A stretch of 10,284 nucleotides of DNA from an uncultured Collinsella sp. (GCA_959602875.1 CAUGVQ010000077.1:1-10284), one strand, 5' to 3'; shown: positions 1-5,523, counted from the stretch's first letter. Numbers and translations: made by a program. Notes: generated from the letters alone by a model not told the origin.

Positions 1-389
1 ACGGTCCAGCCCATCGCCTCGGCCATGCGCGGCGCGCAGTCCTCGATCATCTCGTCCATCGACGTCTCGTACGTGTAGACGCCGTTCTCGTAGCACCAGC
101 GGCAGAAATCCTCGGCCTCGGAACCGTCCGCCTCATGACCGTGCTGACCGGGGGCGGTGAACATCATGCCGCAGCTCTGGCAGTAGTGCTCGGGCATGTC
201 GAGGAGCTCCGTCACGGGGACGTCCAGCTCGCGCGCGATGAGCTTGAGCATGTCGATGTTGGGCTCGGTGGCTCCGGTCTCCCAGCGGCTCACGGCCTGG
301 CGGGTGATGTAAAGCCGGCGTGCCAGCTCCTCCTGGGTAAGCCCGCGCTCGCGGCGCAGTCGGGCAAGGGCGTCCTTGAGCATGATCAT
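1..389 (-). CDS. XRE-family regulator with C-terminal zinc ribbon (3' end cut by window edge)
   Basis: Probable cytoplasmic DNA-binding regulator; 129 residues are visible and the frame is still open at the window edge. Residues 5-63 form a Cro/C1-type helix-turn-helix (LTQEELARRLYITRQAVSRWETG). Directly after it comes a putative zinc ribbon of the type in Pfam Zn_ribbon_2, starting with HYCQSCGM. Its metal ligands would be C70, C73, C96 and C99, followed by the family-like run FCRWCYENGVYT and an acidic MDEMIEDC stretch. The start MIML at 389 is chosen because AGAGGA lies about 8 bases upstream; the second ATG at 383 is less well spaced. In known proteins the zinc ribbon occurs alone or behind AraC or XRE domains, and its role is unknown. 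Target genes cannot be told; the gene stands alone, 81 bases after the MmcQ/YjbR gene on the same strand. The domain calls are secure from motifs, the function is not. Confidence 0.85.
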   Translation of the reverse strand, partial: MIMLKDALARLRRERGLTQEELARRLYITRQAVSRWETGATEPNIDMLKLIARELDVPVTELLDMPEHYCQSCGMMFTAPGQHGHEADGSEAEDFCRWCYENGVYTYETSMDEMIEDCAPRMAEAMGWT

Positions 390-470
390 CGGGGGTTCCT
401 CTCGTCTGGGTCCTTCTCGCCCATTGTCCTCGAGCGCGGCGCGACCAGCAAGCAACAGGTTGTTGCGCTG

Positions 471-854
471 CTACTCGTCGGTGAGCTGTCGCTGCAGGCG
501 CTTCGGCAGCTTGGAGAAGACAAGGTTGTAGCTCATGTCGCACAGATCGAGCACGAAATCCTCGGGAAGATGGGCATCAAGGTCGATGGAGACCCACGTG
601 CGCCCGTCGGAGTAGTAGCCGGGCAAAACTGCGTCTGGATACTCGGTGCGCAGCTCCAGGATGCGGTCGGGGTCGCACTTGAGCGATAGCAAATGACGCC
701 CCACGTAGGGCGGCTTGGCGTCGGAAGAGGCGACAAACTCGCAGGCGAACTGCCTGCCGCCGACCCAGTAGACCATCCAGCCCCACTTCTCGTGGAGGGC
801 CTTGGTGGCGCCGGGGCGCGAGAGCAGACGGGCGTCTATGCGCGAGAGATCCAT
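471..854 (-). CDS. MmcQ/YjbR family protein
   Basis: Small cytoplasmic protein of 127 residues, the usual size for the MmcQ/YjbR family (a double-wing fold related to the CyaY/YjbR group, often annotated as DNA-binding). Family hallmarks are visible: the N-terminal W-x-W-x-V-Y segment near residues 24-29, the LLSLKCDPDR stretch at 55-64, GYYSDGRTWVSIDLD at 79-93, and the C-terminal SYNLVFSKLPKRL at 108-120. The start is ATG at 854: GAGGAGG lies 6 bases upstream and would be inside the coding region if the in-frame TTG at 869 were used. The gene lies 134 bases downstream of the membrane XRE gene, so it probably has its own promoter; a TAGAAT-like -10 box on the minus strand (888-893) is possible but has no convincing -35 partner. 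The biochemical role of the family is unsettled, and DNA binding is family lore rather than something the sequence proves. Confidence 0.9.
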   Translation of the reverse strand: MDLSRIDARLLSRPGATKALHEKWGWMVYWVGGRQFACEFVASSDAKPPYVGRHLLSLKCDPDRILELRTEYPDAVLPGYYSDGRTWVSIDLDAHLPEDFVLDLCDMSYNLVFSKLPKRLQRQLTDE

Positions 855-860
855 GGTGCA

Positions 861-867
861 CCTCCTC
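861..867 (-). promoter_or_regulatory. Ribosome binding site fixing the MmcQ/YjbR start
   Basis: GAGGAGG on the minus strand, 6 bases before ATG at 854. The in-frame TTG at 869 lies upstream of this site, so a start there would put the site inside the gene. This decides for the shorter protein. Confidence 0.8.
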
Positions 868-988
868 AAGAGAGTATGTTTGAAGCGATTCTACCCGCAG
901 GGGGCACATGGATGCGCGGAGACGCGGAACGCCCGTAGGAGGCTACCACGGTCGCCTGATGACCTTATCGATTCCGGCAAGGACACAC

Positions 989-1816
989 TTACCCGTGGCG
1001 CTTCCCCCGGCCTATCGCCCAGAACGCAAGGAACGAGATTGCAACACCCACGACTGCGATCCATCTGCGCGGCGTGACAAAGTTGCCCGTCGTGGCGCTG
1101 AGAATGACAACGAGCGCGACCCAAAGCGTCGGCAAGACGGCCACCGTCCACACTGAGCGGGTGTGCCTGCCAAGGATCTGCGCTGCCGCTAAGGCAGCAG
1201 CGCCACCGACGGCTGCCGCAAGCCCCGTGAAATCCCGCACGTCAAGCAACTGGACGCCTATCACCAGCACGCCGATGCCCACGACGAGCCCCACGAAGAC
1301 CTGAAGCACCAGCCGCATAACGTTGGCAGAAGCGCTCTCCCGCGCCGCCTCCACGGGGTCGCCTGACGCCGCGCCCAGGAGCTCGGCCGCGCTCTTGGCC
1401 TCCCTGCCCTCCCCGCCGCGCCGCGCAACGAGGGCTACCACAGCGGACGCCAGCACAAGCACCGACAGCAGCAGGCGCAGCGCCGAATCCAGGTAGTCTC
1501 TCCCTGCAACAGCCATAAAGGCGAGCACGGCGATGACGGTGACCTCGACCGCTCTCAGCGCTATCGCAAAGGCCTTCCTCTGCTGCTCGCTCTTCTCCAC
1601 CATCTCGCGCATCTCGTCCACGTCCCCTCTCACCATCTCGTCGATCGTGGTGCCGAAGAGGTTCGCGAGGAGCAGCATGCTCTGGACGTCGGGCAGGGTC
1701 TTGTTCGTCTCCCTGTGGCTCACCGTGACACGGCTCACGTAGAGGCGCTGCGCGAGCTCGTCCTGGGAGAGCCCGAGCCGCTGCCGCCGCTCCCTGATCT
1801 GGTTGCCGATGTCCAT
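989..1816 (-). CDS. XRE-family regulator with six-helix membrane domain
   Basis: A 275-residue protein with an N-terminal Cro/C1-type helix-turn-helix (residues 1-60, LGLSQDELAQRLYVSRVTVSHRE) joined by a charged linker (62-82) to a hydrophobic C-terminal half. Predicted membrane segments lie near residues 84-104, 112-131, 168-190, 197-214, 222-241 and 251-268; the loop at 132-167 is hydrophilic. The DNA-binding domain should face the cytoplasm. Membrane-anchored XRE proteins are common in Firmicutes and Coriobacteriia, but what their membrane part senses is mostly unknown. The usual W-E after the recognition helix is R-E here (SHRETN). The start at 1816 gives a complete HTH; a GAGGA run lies about 12 bases upstream and a closer GGAAG about 4 bases upstream, so the ribosome site is not textbook. 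The gene is transcribed away from the P-loop kinase gene, sharing a 139-base divergent region. The domain layout is clear; the signal and targets are unknown. Confidence 0.88.
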   Translation of the reverse strand: MDIGNQIRERRQRLGLSQDELAQRLYVSRVTVSHRETNKTLPDVQSMLLLANLFGTTIDEMVRGDVDEMREMVEKSEQQRKAFAIALRAVEVTVIAVLAFMAVAGRDYLDSALRLLLSVLVLASAVVALVARRGGEGREAKSAAELLGAASGDPVEAARESASANVMRLVLQVFVGLVVGIGVLVIGVQLLDVRDFTGLAAAVGGAAALAAAQILGRHTRSVWTVAVLPTLWVALVVILSATTGNFVTPRRWIAVVGVAISFLAFWAIGRGKRHG

Positions 1817-1888
1817 ACGCGCTTCCGTTTCCTCGCCCCCTTATTTGCGACCCAAGCGTAGCCGAGGGTGCACAAGGTGCAGTAAAAA

Positions 1889-1921
1889 TTGATTTACAAT
1901 GTGCATTACCTGCAATAATAA
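1889..1921 (+). promoter_or_regulatory. Promoter of the P-loop kinase-like gene
   Basis: AT-rich patch in a GC-rich region. The best reading is an extended -10 (TGC then AATAAT at 1914-1919, five of six consensus bases) with TTGATT at 1889-1894 as a -35 at a long 19-base spacing. An alternative is TTTACA (1893-1898) with TAATAA (1916-1921) at 17 bases. Either would start the message about 30 bases before the ATG at 1956. Confidence 0.6.
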
Positions 1922-1955
1922 GTTACGACTATCCAAGCGTCTCAGAGGAACTCGC

Positions 1956-2465
1956 ATGACCAAGACCCTGTACCTTATCGGCGGCCCCATGGGTGTGGGC
2001 AAGACCACCGTCTGCCGCGAGCTCAATCGGATGCTGCCCGCCTCCGTCATGCTCGACGGGGACTGGTGCTGGTGCGCAGACCCGTTCCAAGTGACAGAGG
2101 AAACCAAGCGCATGGTGCTCGATAACATCTGTCACCTGCTTGGAAACTTCCTGCGCTGCAGCGCATACGAGAACGTCATCCTCTGCTGGGTCATGCACCA
2201 GCGCGCGATCATCGACGAGATCCTCGGGCGGCTACCCATCGAGGAGTGCGGCGCAGACGTCCGCACCGTCTCCCTAGTTGCGCACGAGGACGAGTTGCGC
2301 CACCGCATCAAGGAAGACGTGCGCGCGGGCGTGCGCGACGAAGGGGCGGTGGCACGGTCGCTCTCCTACCTCCCGCGCTTCCGCGACCTTGGCACCGAGC
2401 TCGTGGACACCACCGGCCTCACGCCGCGTGAAGTCGCCGCGCACATCGCCAGGATACGCCGGTAA
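1956..2465 (+). CDS. P-loop NTPase, small-molecule kinase-like (AAA_33/shikimate-kinase type)
   Basis: A 169-residue cytoplasmic protein with a Walker A loop GGPMGVGKTT at residues 9-18, right behind the first beta strand (TLYLI), as in small nucleoside, shikimate and chloramphenicol kinases. After the first helix comes LDGDWCW (33-39), whose aspartates D34 and D36 sit where such kinases bind the acceptor hydroxyl. A second strand, NVILCWVM (73-80), is followed by a long helix. The basic stretch RHRIKEDVRAGVRDE (115-129) resembles a LID region. The C-terminus VDTTGLTPREVAAHI (150-164) is typical of this fold. The start at 1956 has AGAGGA 6 bases upstream; an in-frame ATG at 1899 overlaps the promoter and lacks a site. 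The gene stands alone: divergent from the membrane XRE gene and converging with the isochorismatase-family gene only 33 bases on. The true substrate is not evident; an antibiotic or metabolite kinase is possible but unproved. Confidence 0.85.
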   Translation: MTKTLYLIGGPMGVGKTTVCRELNRMLPASVMLDGDWCWCADPFQVTEETKRMVLDNICHLLGNFLRCSAYENVILCWVMHQRAIIDEILGRLPIEECGADVRTVSLVAHEDELRHRIKEDVRAGVRDEGAVARSLSYLPRFRDLGTELVDTTGLTPREVAAHIARIRR

Positions 2466-2498
2466 ACGCCTCGCCCTTGGGAGATTGAACGCTGAGGC

Positions 2499-3059
2499 TC
2501 ACGCCGAGAGCGCGGCCTCCAGCTCGGCGACCGTGCAGAGTGTCGAGCCGTAGCACTTCTCGCAATGCTCGAGCGCGCCCTCCTGGGTGCCGCAGAGGAA
2601 GGTCATGGTGGCATCGGTCACCACAACCGAGGCGTAGTTCAAGAAGTAGGCATCGGCAAGCGTATGCAGGACGCAGATGTTCGTATCGGCGCCGACGGCG
2701 ATGACCGTCTTGACGCCCAGCTCGCGCAGGGTCAAATCGAGGTCGGTCTGGAAGAAGCCCGAGTAGCGGCGCTTAGGGATGACGATGTCAGAATCGGCAC
2801 GCTCGATCTCGGGGAAGATGCGCATCGCGCCGGCGATGCCGTGCTCGCCCCAAAGCTCCAGCTCGCGGTCGAGACCCGGAATATGCGCGTCGTTGCAGAA
2901 GATGACAGGGATGTCGGCAGTGTGACAAGCGGCGACCGAGCGCGCCACGGCGGCGCGGTAGGCACCGGTCGTGGTCTCCGGATCGTAGAGCGTGTCGTCA
3001 CCCGTCGCCTCGATGGCATCGATAACCAGCAGTGCGGTCTTGTTCTTATCGATCTGCAT
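2499..3059 (-). CDS. Isochorismatase-family cysteine hydrolase (nicotinamidase-like)
   Basis: A 186-residue cytoplasmic hydrolase of the isochorismatase/nicotinamidase superfamily, which uses a D-K-C triad to cleave amides or related bonds. The catalytic residues are visible: D14 in ALLVIDAIE, K96 in VIPKRRYSGF and C129 in GADTNICVLHT, the last in the usual spot after G-x-x-T-x-x-C. N56-D57-A58-H59 matches the metal-ligand D-x-H of nicotinamidases, which keeps nicotinamide deamidation open. True isochorismatase is less likely, as no siderophore genes are nearby. Length is normal. The start is ATG at 3059 with AAGGGA about 6 bases upstream; the in-frame GTG at 3074 would swallow that site. The gene converges with the P-loop kinase-like gene and is divergent from the DUF2200 gene across a 186-base gap. 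Family assignment is firm, substrate is not. Confidence 0.92.
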   Translation of the reverse strand: MQIDKNKTALLVIDAIEATGDDTLYDPETTTGAYRAAVARSVAACHTADIPVIFCNDAHIPGLDRELELWGEHGIAGAMRIFPEIERADSDIVIPKRRYSGFFQTDLDLTLRELGVKTVIAVGADTNICVLHTLADAYFLNYASVVVTDATMTFLCGTQEGALEHCEKCYGSTLCTVAELEAALSA

Positions 3060-3065
3060 AGTGGT

Positions 3066-3071
3066 TCCCTT
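3066..3071 (-). promoter_or_regulatory. Ribosome binding site fixing the hydrolase start
   Basis: AAGGGA on the minus strand, 6 bases before ATG at 3059. An in-frame GTG lies just upstream at 3074 and would place this site inside the gene, so the ATG is preferred. Confidence 0.7.
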
Positions 3072-3245
3072 CACGTATCTTCACGGGGTCTTTCATCAAC
3101 CAGCACGCCTATGAAAGCTTCGCCTGACAAACTGGAACATCAACTCCCATCTTAGCGCCTCGATAATACCGCGGTGGACTGTGCGATGAACGATTCTGCC
3201 TTTTAACGATAGTATGGGTGCAGACGATCCCGACAAGGAGGCATC

Positions 3246-3596
3246 ATGGCACGCAAACCTATCGCTGAGCTCTCGTTCTCGCAAATCTATCCGTTACTGG
3301 TGCAAAAAGCGGAGCGTAAGGGCCGCACGCGCTTGGAGGTCGACGCCGTCACCTGCTGGCTCACCGGCTACGATGATGCAGGGCTCGCACGTCAGCTCGA
3401 GCGCGACCTCACCTATAAGGAGTTCTTTGACGAAGCGCCGGCGCTGAACCCCGCCAGAGCGAAGATCACGGGCAAGATCTGCGGCGTGGACGTGGCCGCG
3501 ATCGAGAACCCCGTAGAGCAAAACGCTCGATATCTAGACAAACTCGTCGAAGAACTTGCACGCGGACGCGCTCTTGATAAGGTCCTCCGAAGCTGA
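3246..3596 (+). CDS. DUF2200 family protein
   Basis: A 116-residue protein matching the DUF2200 family over its whole length. Recognisable parts are the N-terminal SFSQIYPLLVQKAERKGRT (residues 10-28), the central VTCWLTGYDD (35-44), FFDEAPALNPARAKITGKICGV (60-81) and the C-terminal RYLDKLVEELARGRALDKVLR (94-115). It has no signal peptide or membrane segment and should be a small cytoplasmic protein. AAGGAGG lies 4 bases before the ATG, so the start is clear. It is divergent from the isochorismatase-family gene; a TAGTAT box at 3210-3215 might be its -10 but no good -35 partner was found. The family has no established function, and the neighbours give no clue. Confidence 0.93.
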   Translation: MARKPIAELSFSQIYPLLVQKAERKGRTRLEVDAVTCWLTGYDDAGLARQLERDLTYKEFFDEAPALNPARAKITGKICGVDVAAIENPVEQNARYLDKLVEELARGRALDKVLRS

Positions 3597-3631
3597 CCCG
3601 TTGCTAAGATTCGCCAACTTACCTGTACTAA

Positions 3632-3763
3632 ACTGCAACTCTACCAACGGTCGAGGAATCTCAACTGGCAGTCGCGCTTGCCATGGGCGTAGGCGTCGTC
3701 GCGCTCACCATCATGGACGAGGTGACCCCCCAACGACGCGATTCGCCTGCTAGGCTATCGTAA
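3632..3763 (+). pseudogene. Possible gene remnant or tiny membrane peptide
   Basis: Open stretch from an in-frame TAA (3629-3631) to a TAA at 3761-3763 with no ATG near its beginning. From 3665 the codons look coding, with mostly G or C in third position, and encode a hydrophobic run LAVALAMGVGVVALTIMDE that could be one membrane helix, followed by a basic tail. GAGGA at 3653-3657 precedes a CTG at 3665, and an ATG occurs at 3683. It may be the end of a decayed gene or a very small membrane protein. Its last 9 bases overlap the end of the YaiI gene on the other strand. No family was recognised. Confidence 0.3.
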
Positions 3764-4255
3764 GAGCTCCGCAAGGTTGCGACGAAAGCGCTCGCGATCC
3801 TCGTTCGTAAAGGCGGCGGGACCGCGCGTGCGACCGCCCGCCCGGCGAACCTTCTTCTCCTCGTGACGGATGAAGAGATCCATGTCAATCGTGGCCTTAG
3901 AGTAGACGCGCCCGCGCACACCGATGGCCGCCGCGCCGCGACCGAGCACCATGCTCGCGAGGCCGATATCCTGCGTGACCACCACATCGCCGGGCACCAA
4001 GCGCTCCACGATGGCGAAGTCAGCGCTGTCGGCGCCCACGGACACGTCGAGCACCTCGACCCAGAAGCCCGCATGCGTCTCGTCACGGCCACGGGCGCGC
4101 TCGGCGTCACGCGGGTCGTCCGGCCGGATGTGCCGCGCAAGATTCTGCGTGGTGTTGCCGACGATGACAACCGGCACCCTTGCGCGGCGTGCACAGGCAA
4201 GTGCCTCGCGCGTGACCGGGCACGCGTCTGCATCGATGTAAAAGGTACATGACAT
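3755..4255 (-). CDS. YaiI/YqxD family protein (DUF188)
   Basis: A 166-residue protein of the YaiI/YqxD family (DUF188), which has a PIN-like fold and an acidic pocket and is thought to act on nucleic acid, though its activity is unknown. The family signatures are all present: DADACPV at residues 8-14, GNTTQNLA at 33-40, GADSADFAIV at 74-83, GDVVVTQDIGLASMVLGRG at 89-107, and the C-terminal GGRTRGPAAFTNEDRERF at 140-157. The acidic residues D8, D10, D76, D79 and D96 are in the expected places. Residues 41-64 form a longer, charged loop than in Bacillus YqxD, which explains a length slightly above the usual 150. The ATG at 4255 has AAAGGAG 4 bases upstream. It starts 34 bases after the ParE-like toxin on the same strand, so it could be read from the toxin-antitoxin transcript. 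Family is certain, function unknown. Confidence 0.95.
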   Translation of the reverse strand: MSCTFYIDADACPVTREALACARRARVPVVIVGNTTQNLARHIRPDDPRDAERARGRDETHAGFWVEVLDVSVGADSADFAIVERLVPGDVVVTQDIGLASMVLGRGAAAIGVRGRVYSKATIDMDLFIRHEEKKVRRAGGRTRGPAAFTNEDRERFRRNLAELLR

Positions 4256-4289
4256 GCGTCTCCTTTACCGAGGGTTGGCAAGCATTTTC

Positions 4290-4595
4290 TCAGACGTAGC
4301 GCGCGTAGTCCTGCAGTGAATGGAAGATGTGAGCGATTACGACCCTACCATCGCGATATGCGTACAGGACGACGTAGCGCATGACGGGCATCACGCGATA
4401 GCCGCGAGAGGCAACCTCCGGCATTTGGCTGAGCGGATGCACCTCCGGATACTCGCAGGCGAGAAGAACCTTGGACTCAATCTCCTCCACAACGCGCACA
4501 GCAGCCCTCTTGCTGTCGAGCTCGACTGACAGATAGCGCACAATCTCCTCGAAATCCTCCTGGGCGCGAGGAAGAAGAACATAGTCACAAGCCAT
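4290..4595 (-). CDS. RelE/ParE-family toxin
   Basis: A 101-residue toxin of the RelE/ParE superfamily, forming a type II toxin-antitoxin pair with the gene before it. Family features: an N-terminal strand YVLLPRAQEDFEEIVRYL (residues 5-22) leading into two helices, then the C-terminal sheet with RGYRVMPVMRYVVLYAY (64-80) and GRVVIAHIFHSLQDY (83-97). R64, R67, Y74 and H92 are in positions often conserved. RelE members cut mRNA on the ribosome while ParE members poison gyrase; the sequence does not settle which. The toxin ATG lies within the last codons of the antitoxin (11-base overlap), so the two are translationally coupled. An AGGGAG run inside the end of the antitoxin serves as ribosome site. 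Length is normal and nothing looks broken. Confidence 0.92.
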   Translation of the reverse strand: MACDYVLLPRAQEDFEEIVRYLSVELDSKRAAVRVVEEIESKVLLACEYPEVHPLSQMPEVASRGYRVMPVMRYVVLYAYRDGRVVIAHIFHSLQDYARYV

Positions 4596-4854
4596 ACTTC
4601 TCCCTCATGTTCGAGATGAACGCCGGGCCGCCGATGAAATCGCCCGCTTCGTATGATCGGTCCGCATCTGCGAGCACGCGCAGGAGGCGCGCCCTAGCAA
4701 CCTCCTCTCGCATGATGTCATAGTCCTCGGCGCGCATGACCACGAACTCGCTGTAGCCGTTCTTCGTGACGGTAACGGGCTCGGAAGATTCCCTCACGAG
4801 CTTGGCAAACGCCGCGGTGTCCTTCATGTCGCGGACGGGAACACAGACCGCCAT
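4585..4854 (-). CDS. Phd/YefM-family antitoxin
   Basis: An 89-residue antitoxin that should bind and neutralise the downstream toxin and repress the shared promoter. The N-terminal part has the Phd/YefM pattern: VPVRDMKDTAAFAKLVRESS (residues 5-24) and PVTVTKNGYSEFVVMRAEDYD (26-46). The C-terminal half (47-89) is the toxin-binding region. The start at 4854 has AGAGG 7 bases upstream; two in-frame ATGs further up (4878 and 4902) have no ribosome site and overlap the promoter region. Its stop lies 11 bases into the toxin gene. This antitoxin-first order with overlap is standard for the class. The pair is divergent from the GntR operon across 284 bases. Confidence 0.92.
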   Translation of the reverse strand: MAVCVPVRDMKDTAAFAKLVRESSEPVTVTKNGYSEFVVMRAEDYDIMREEVARARLLRVLADADRSYEAGDFIGGPAFISNMREKYGL

Positions 4855-4892
4855 CTCAGTACCTCTTCTCACACGCATATAACTGTGGCCTA

Positions 4893-4898
4893 ATAATA
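4893..4898 (-). promoter_or_regulatory. Possible -10 box of the toxin-antitoxin operon
   Basis: TATTAT on the minus strand, 38 bases before the antitoxin ATG. The -35 region (about 4915-4921) is poor, as expected if the promoter depends on or is blocked by a regulator. It would give a leader of about 32 bases. Confidence 0.4.
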
Positions 4899-4919
4899 CC
4901 ACGCCCGTTTGATTGCACC

Positions 4920-4931
4920 AGAAACGTTTCT
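4920..4931. promoter_or_regulatory. Perfect 12-base palindrome AGAAACGTTTCT
   Basis: A perfect inverted repeat lying between the divergent toxin-antitoxin and GntR promoters, touching the expected -35 region of the toxin-antitoxin promoter. It looks like a repressor or activator site. The Phd/YefM antitoxin is the nearest candidate to bind it, but this is inference. Confidence 0.4.
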
Positions 4932-4972
4932 TTCTGTCATTGCTGTTGTGAGCTTTATCGTCAAGAAAAAAC

Positions 4973-5000
4973 TTGCACTGTGTATAGGTGAGTATATACT
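4973..5000 (+). promoter_or_regulatory. Promoter of the GntR-ABC operon
   Basis: TTGCAC (4973-4978) and TATACT (4995-5000) separated by 16 bases; both boxes are close to the vegetative sigma factor consensus. Transcription would start near 5007, giving a leader of about 130 bases before the GntR gene. Confidence 0.75.
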
Positions 5001-5021
5001 GTAGCTATCGGGTATATACAC
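4991..5021. promoter_or_regulatory. Tandem GTATATAC operators of the GntR repressor
   Basis: Two perfect palindromic cores GTATATAC (4992-4999 and 5012-5019) with centres exactly 20 bases apart, about two helix turns. The first is inside AGTATATACT and covers the -10 box; the second lies just past the expected start point. GTGTATA at 4980-4986 and TATACAC at 5015-5021 add an outer inverted pair. TATA-rich inverted repeats of this kind are typical of YtrA-type GntR regulators, so autorepression is likely. Confidence 0.65.
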
Positions 5022-5029
5022 TATGCCCG

Positions 5030-5120
5030 GCGGGAAGGGCCGAAGACGTCCGGCGCTTCCCGCGCCGCCAACGGGGACGCCTCGCGGCGGCACTCCCCTG
5101 CGGGGACGCCCAATGGGGCG
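5030..5120 (+). other. GC-rich leader able to form four consecutive hairpins
   Basis: The untranslated leader of the GntR gene folds on paper into four neighbouring stems. Stem 1 (5030-5063) has arms GCGGGAAG/CTTCCCGC plus inner GCCG/CGGC. Stem 2 (5064-5091) has arms GCCGCC/GGCGGC. Stem 3 (5094-5106) is TCCCC-tgc-GGGGA. Stem 4 (5107-5120) is CGCCC-aatg-GGGCG and ends 3 bases before the ribosome site. CGGGGACGCC occurs twice (5072-5081, 5101-5110). No run of T follows, so a simple terminator is not indicated. The stems may affect message stability or translation. Confidence 0.4.
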
Positions 5121-5123
5121 CAC

Positions 5124-5130
5124 AGGAAGG
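5124..5130 (+). promoter_or_regulatory. Ribosome binding site for the TTG start of the GntR gene
   Basis: AGGAAGG lies 8 bases before TTG at 5139. No ATG or GTG in this frame lies at a suitable distance, and the protein from this TTG begins where YtrA-type proteins normally begin. Confidence 0.75.
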
Positions 5131-5138
5131 ACACCGAC

Positions 5139-5507
5139 TTGGACATCATCATATCGACCTCGAGCGGCAAACCCATCTACGAGCAGATCGTCGAGCAGAT
5201 CAAAACCGCCATCGTGACCGGCGCCCTCGCCGAAGGCGAGCAGCTCCCCTCGATTCGCGCGCTCGCCAACAGCTTGCGCGTGAGCGCCATCACCACCAAG
5301 CGCGCCTACGCGGACCTGGAGGCAGCCGGCCTTATCGAAACGGTGCAGGGCAAGGGCAGCTTCGTCGCCGGCGGCAATGCCGAGCTCATTCGTGAAGAGC
5401 AGCTCCGCCAGGTGGAGGCGCACATGCTCCGCGCCATCGAAAGCGGTCGCGCCATGGGTCTCACGAACGACGAGCTCTCCGAGATGTTCACGCTCGAGCT
5501 GGACTAA
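5139..5507 (+). CDS. GntR-family repressor, YtrA subfamily
   Basis: A 122-residue DNA-binding regulator of the YtrA branch of the GntR family, which has a winged helix and only a short C-terminal dimerising part. Residues 1-20 (IIISTSSGKPIYEQIVEQI) are the typical opening; LPSIRALANSLRVSAITTKRAY (36-57) contains the recognition helix; GLIETVQGKGSFV (64-76) is the wing. The remaining 46 residues have no ligand-binding domain of FadR or UTRA type. YtrA relatives repress ABC transporter operons that respond to cell-wall-active antibiotics or other envelope stress. Here the ATPase gene follows 59 bases later and the permease gene directly after, the same layout. The start is TTG, supported by AGGAAGG 8 bases upstream. 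Regulation is probably by its own product at the tandem GTATATAC palindromes. Family and operon role are well supported; the inducer is unknown. Confidence 0.94.
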   Translation: MDIIISTSSGKPIYEQIVEQIKTAIVTGALAEGEQLPSIRALANSLRVSAITTKRAYADLEAAGLIETVQGKGSFVAGGNAELIREEQLRQVEAHMLRAIESGRAMGLTNDELSEMFTLELD

Positions 5508-5523
5508 AAAACAAGGCAAGCTG

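Noticed and set aside
446..470. Hairpin CAGC-aa-GCAACA/TGTTGC-GCTG just after the MmcQ/YjbR stop
   Set aside because: Possible terminator stem, but no T run follows on the minus strand and the stem is bulged; left out as a terminator.
135..689. Long plus-strand open frame opposite the XRE-zinc ribbon and MmcQ/YjbR genes
   Set aside because: It spans two well-supported minus-strand genes and resembles no family; high GC leaves antisense frames open.
2565..3155. Plus-strand open frame of 196 codons
   Set aside because: It is antisense to the isochorismatase-family gene, whose catalytic triad is intact.
3168..3175. Palindrome ACCGCGGT between the hydrolase and DUF2200 genes
   Set aside because: Only 8 bases and GC-rich; expected by chance and not linked to a clear promoter.
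5023..5217. Small open frame starting at an ATG in the GntR leader, a possible upstream peptide
   Set aside because: No ribosome site before the ATG, it overlaps the GntR coding start in another frame, and its composition is that of a GC-rich shadow.
4890..5519. Minus-strand open frame of 209 codons
   Set aside because: It lies opposite the GntR gene and its promoter; its sequence has no family features and crosses the operator region.
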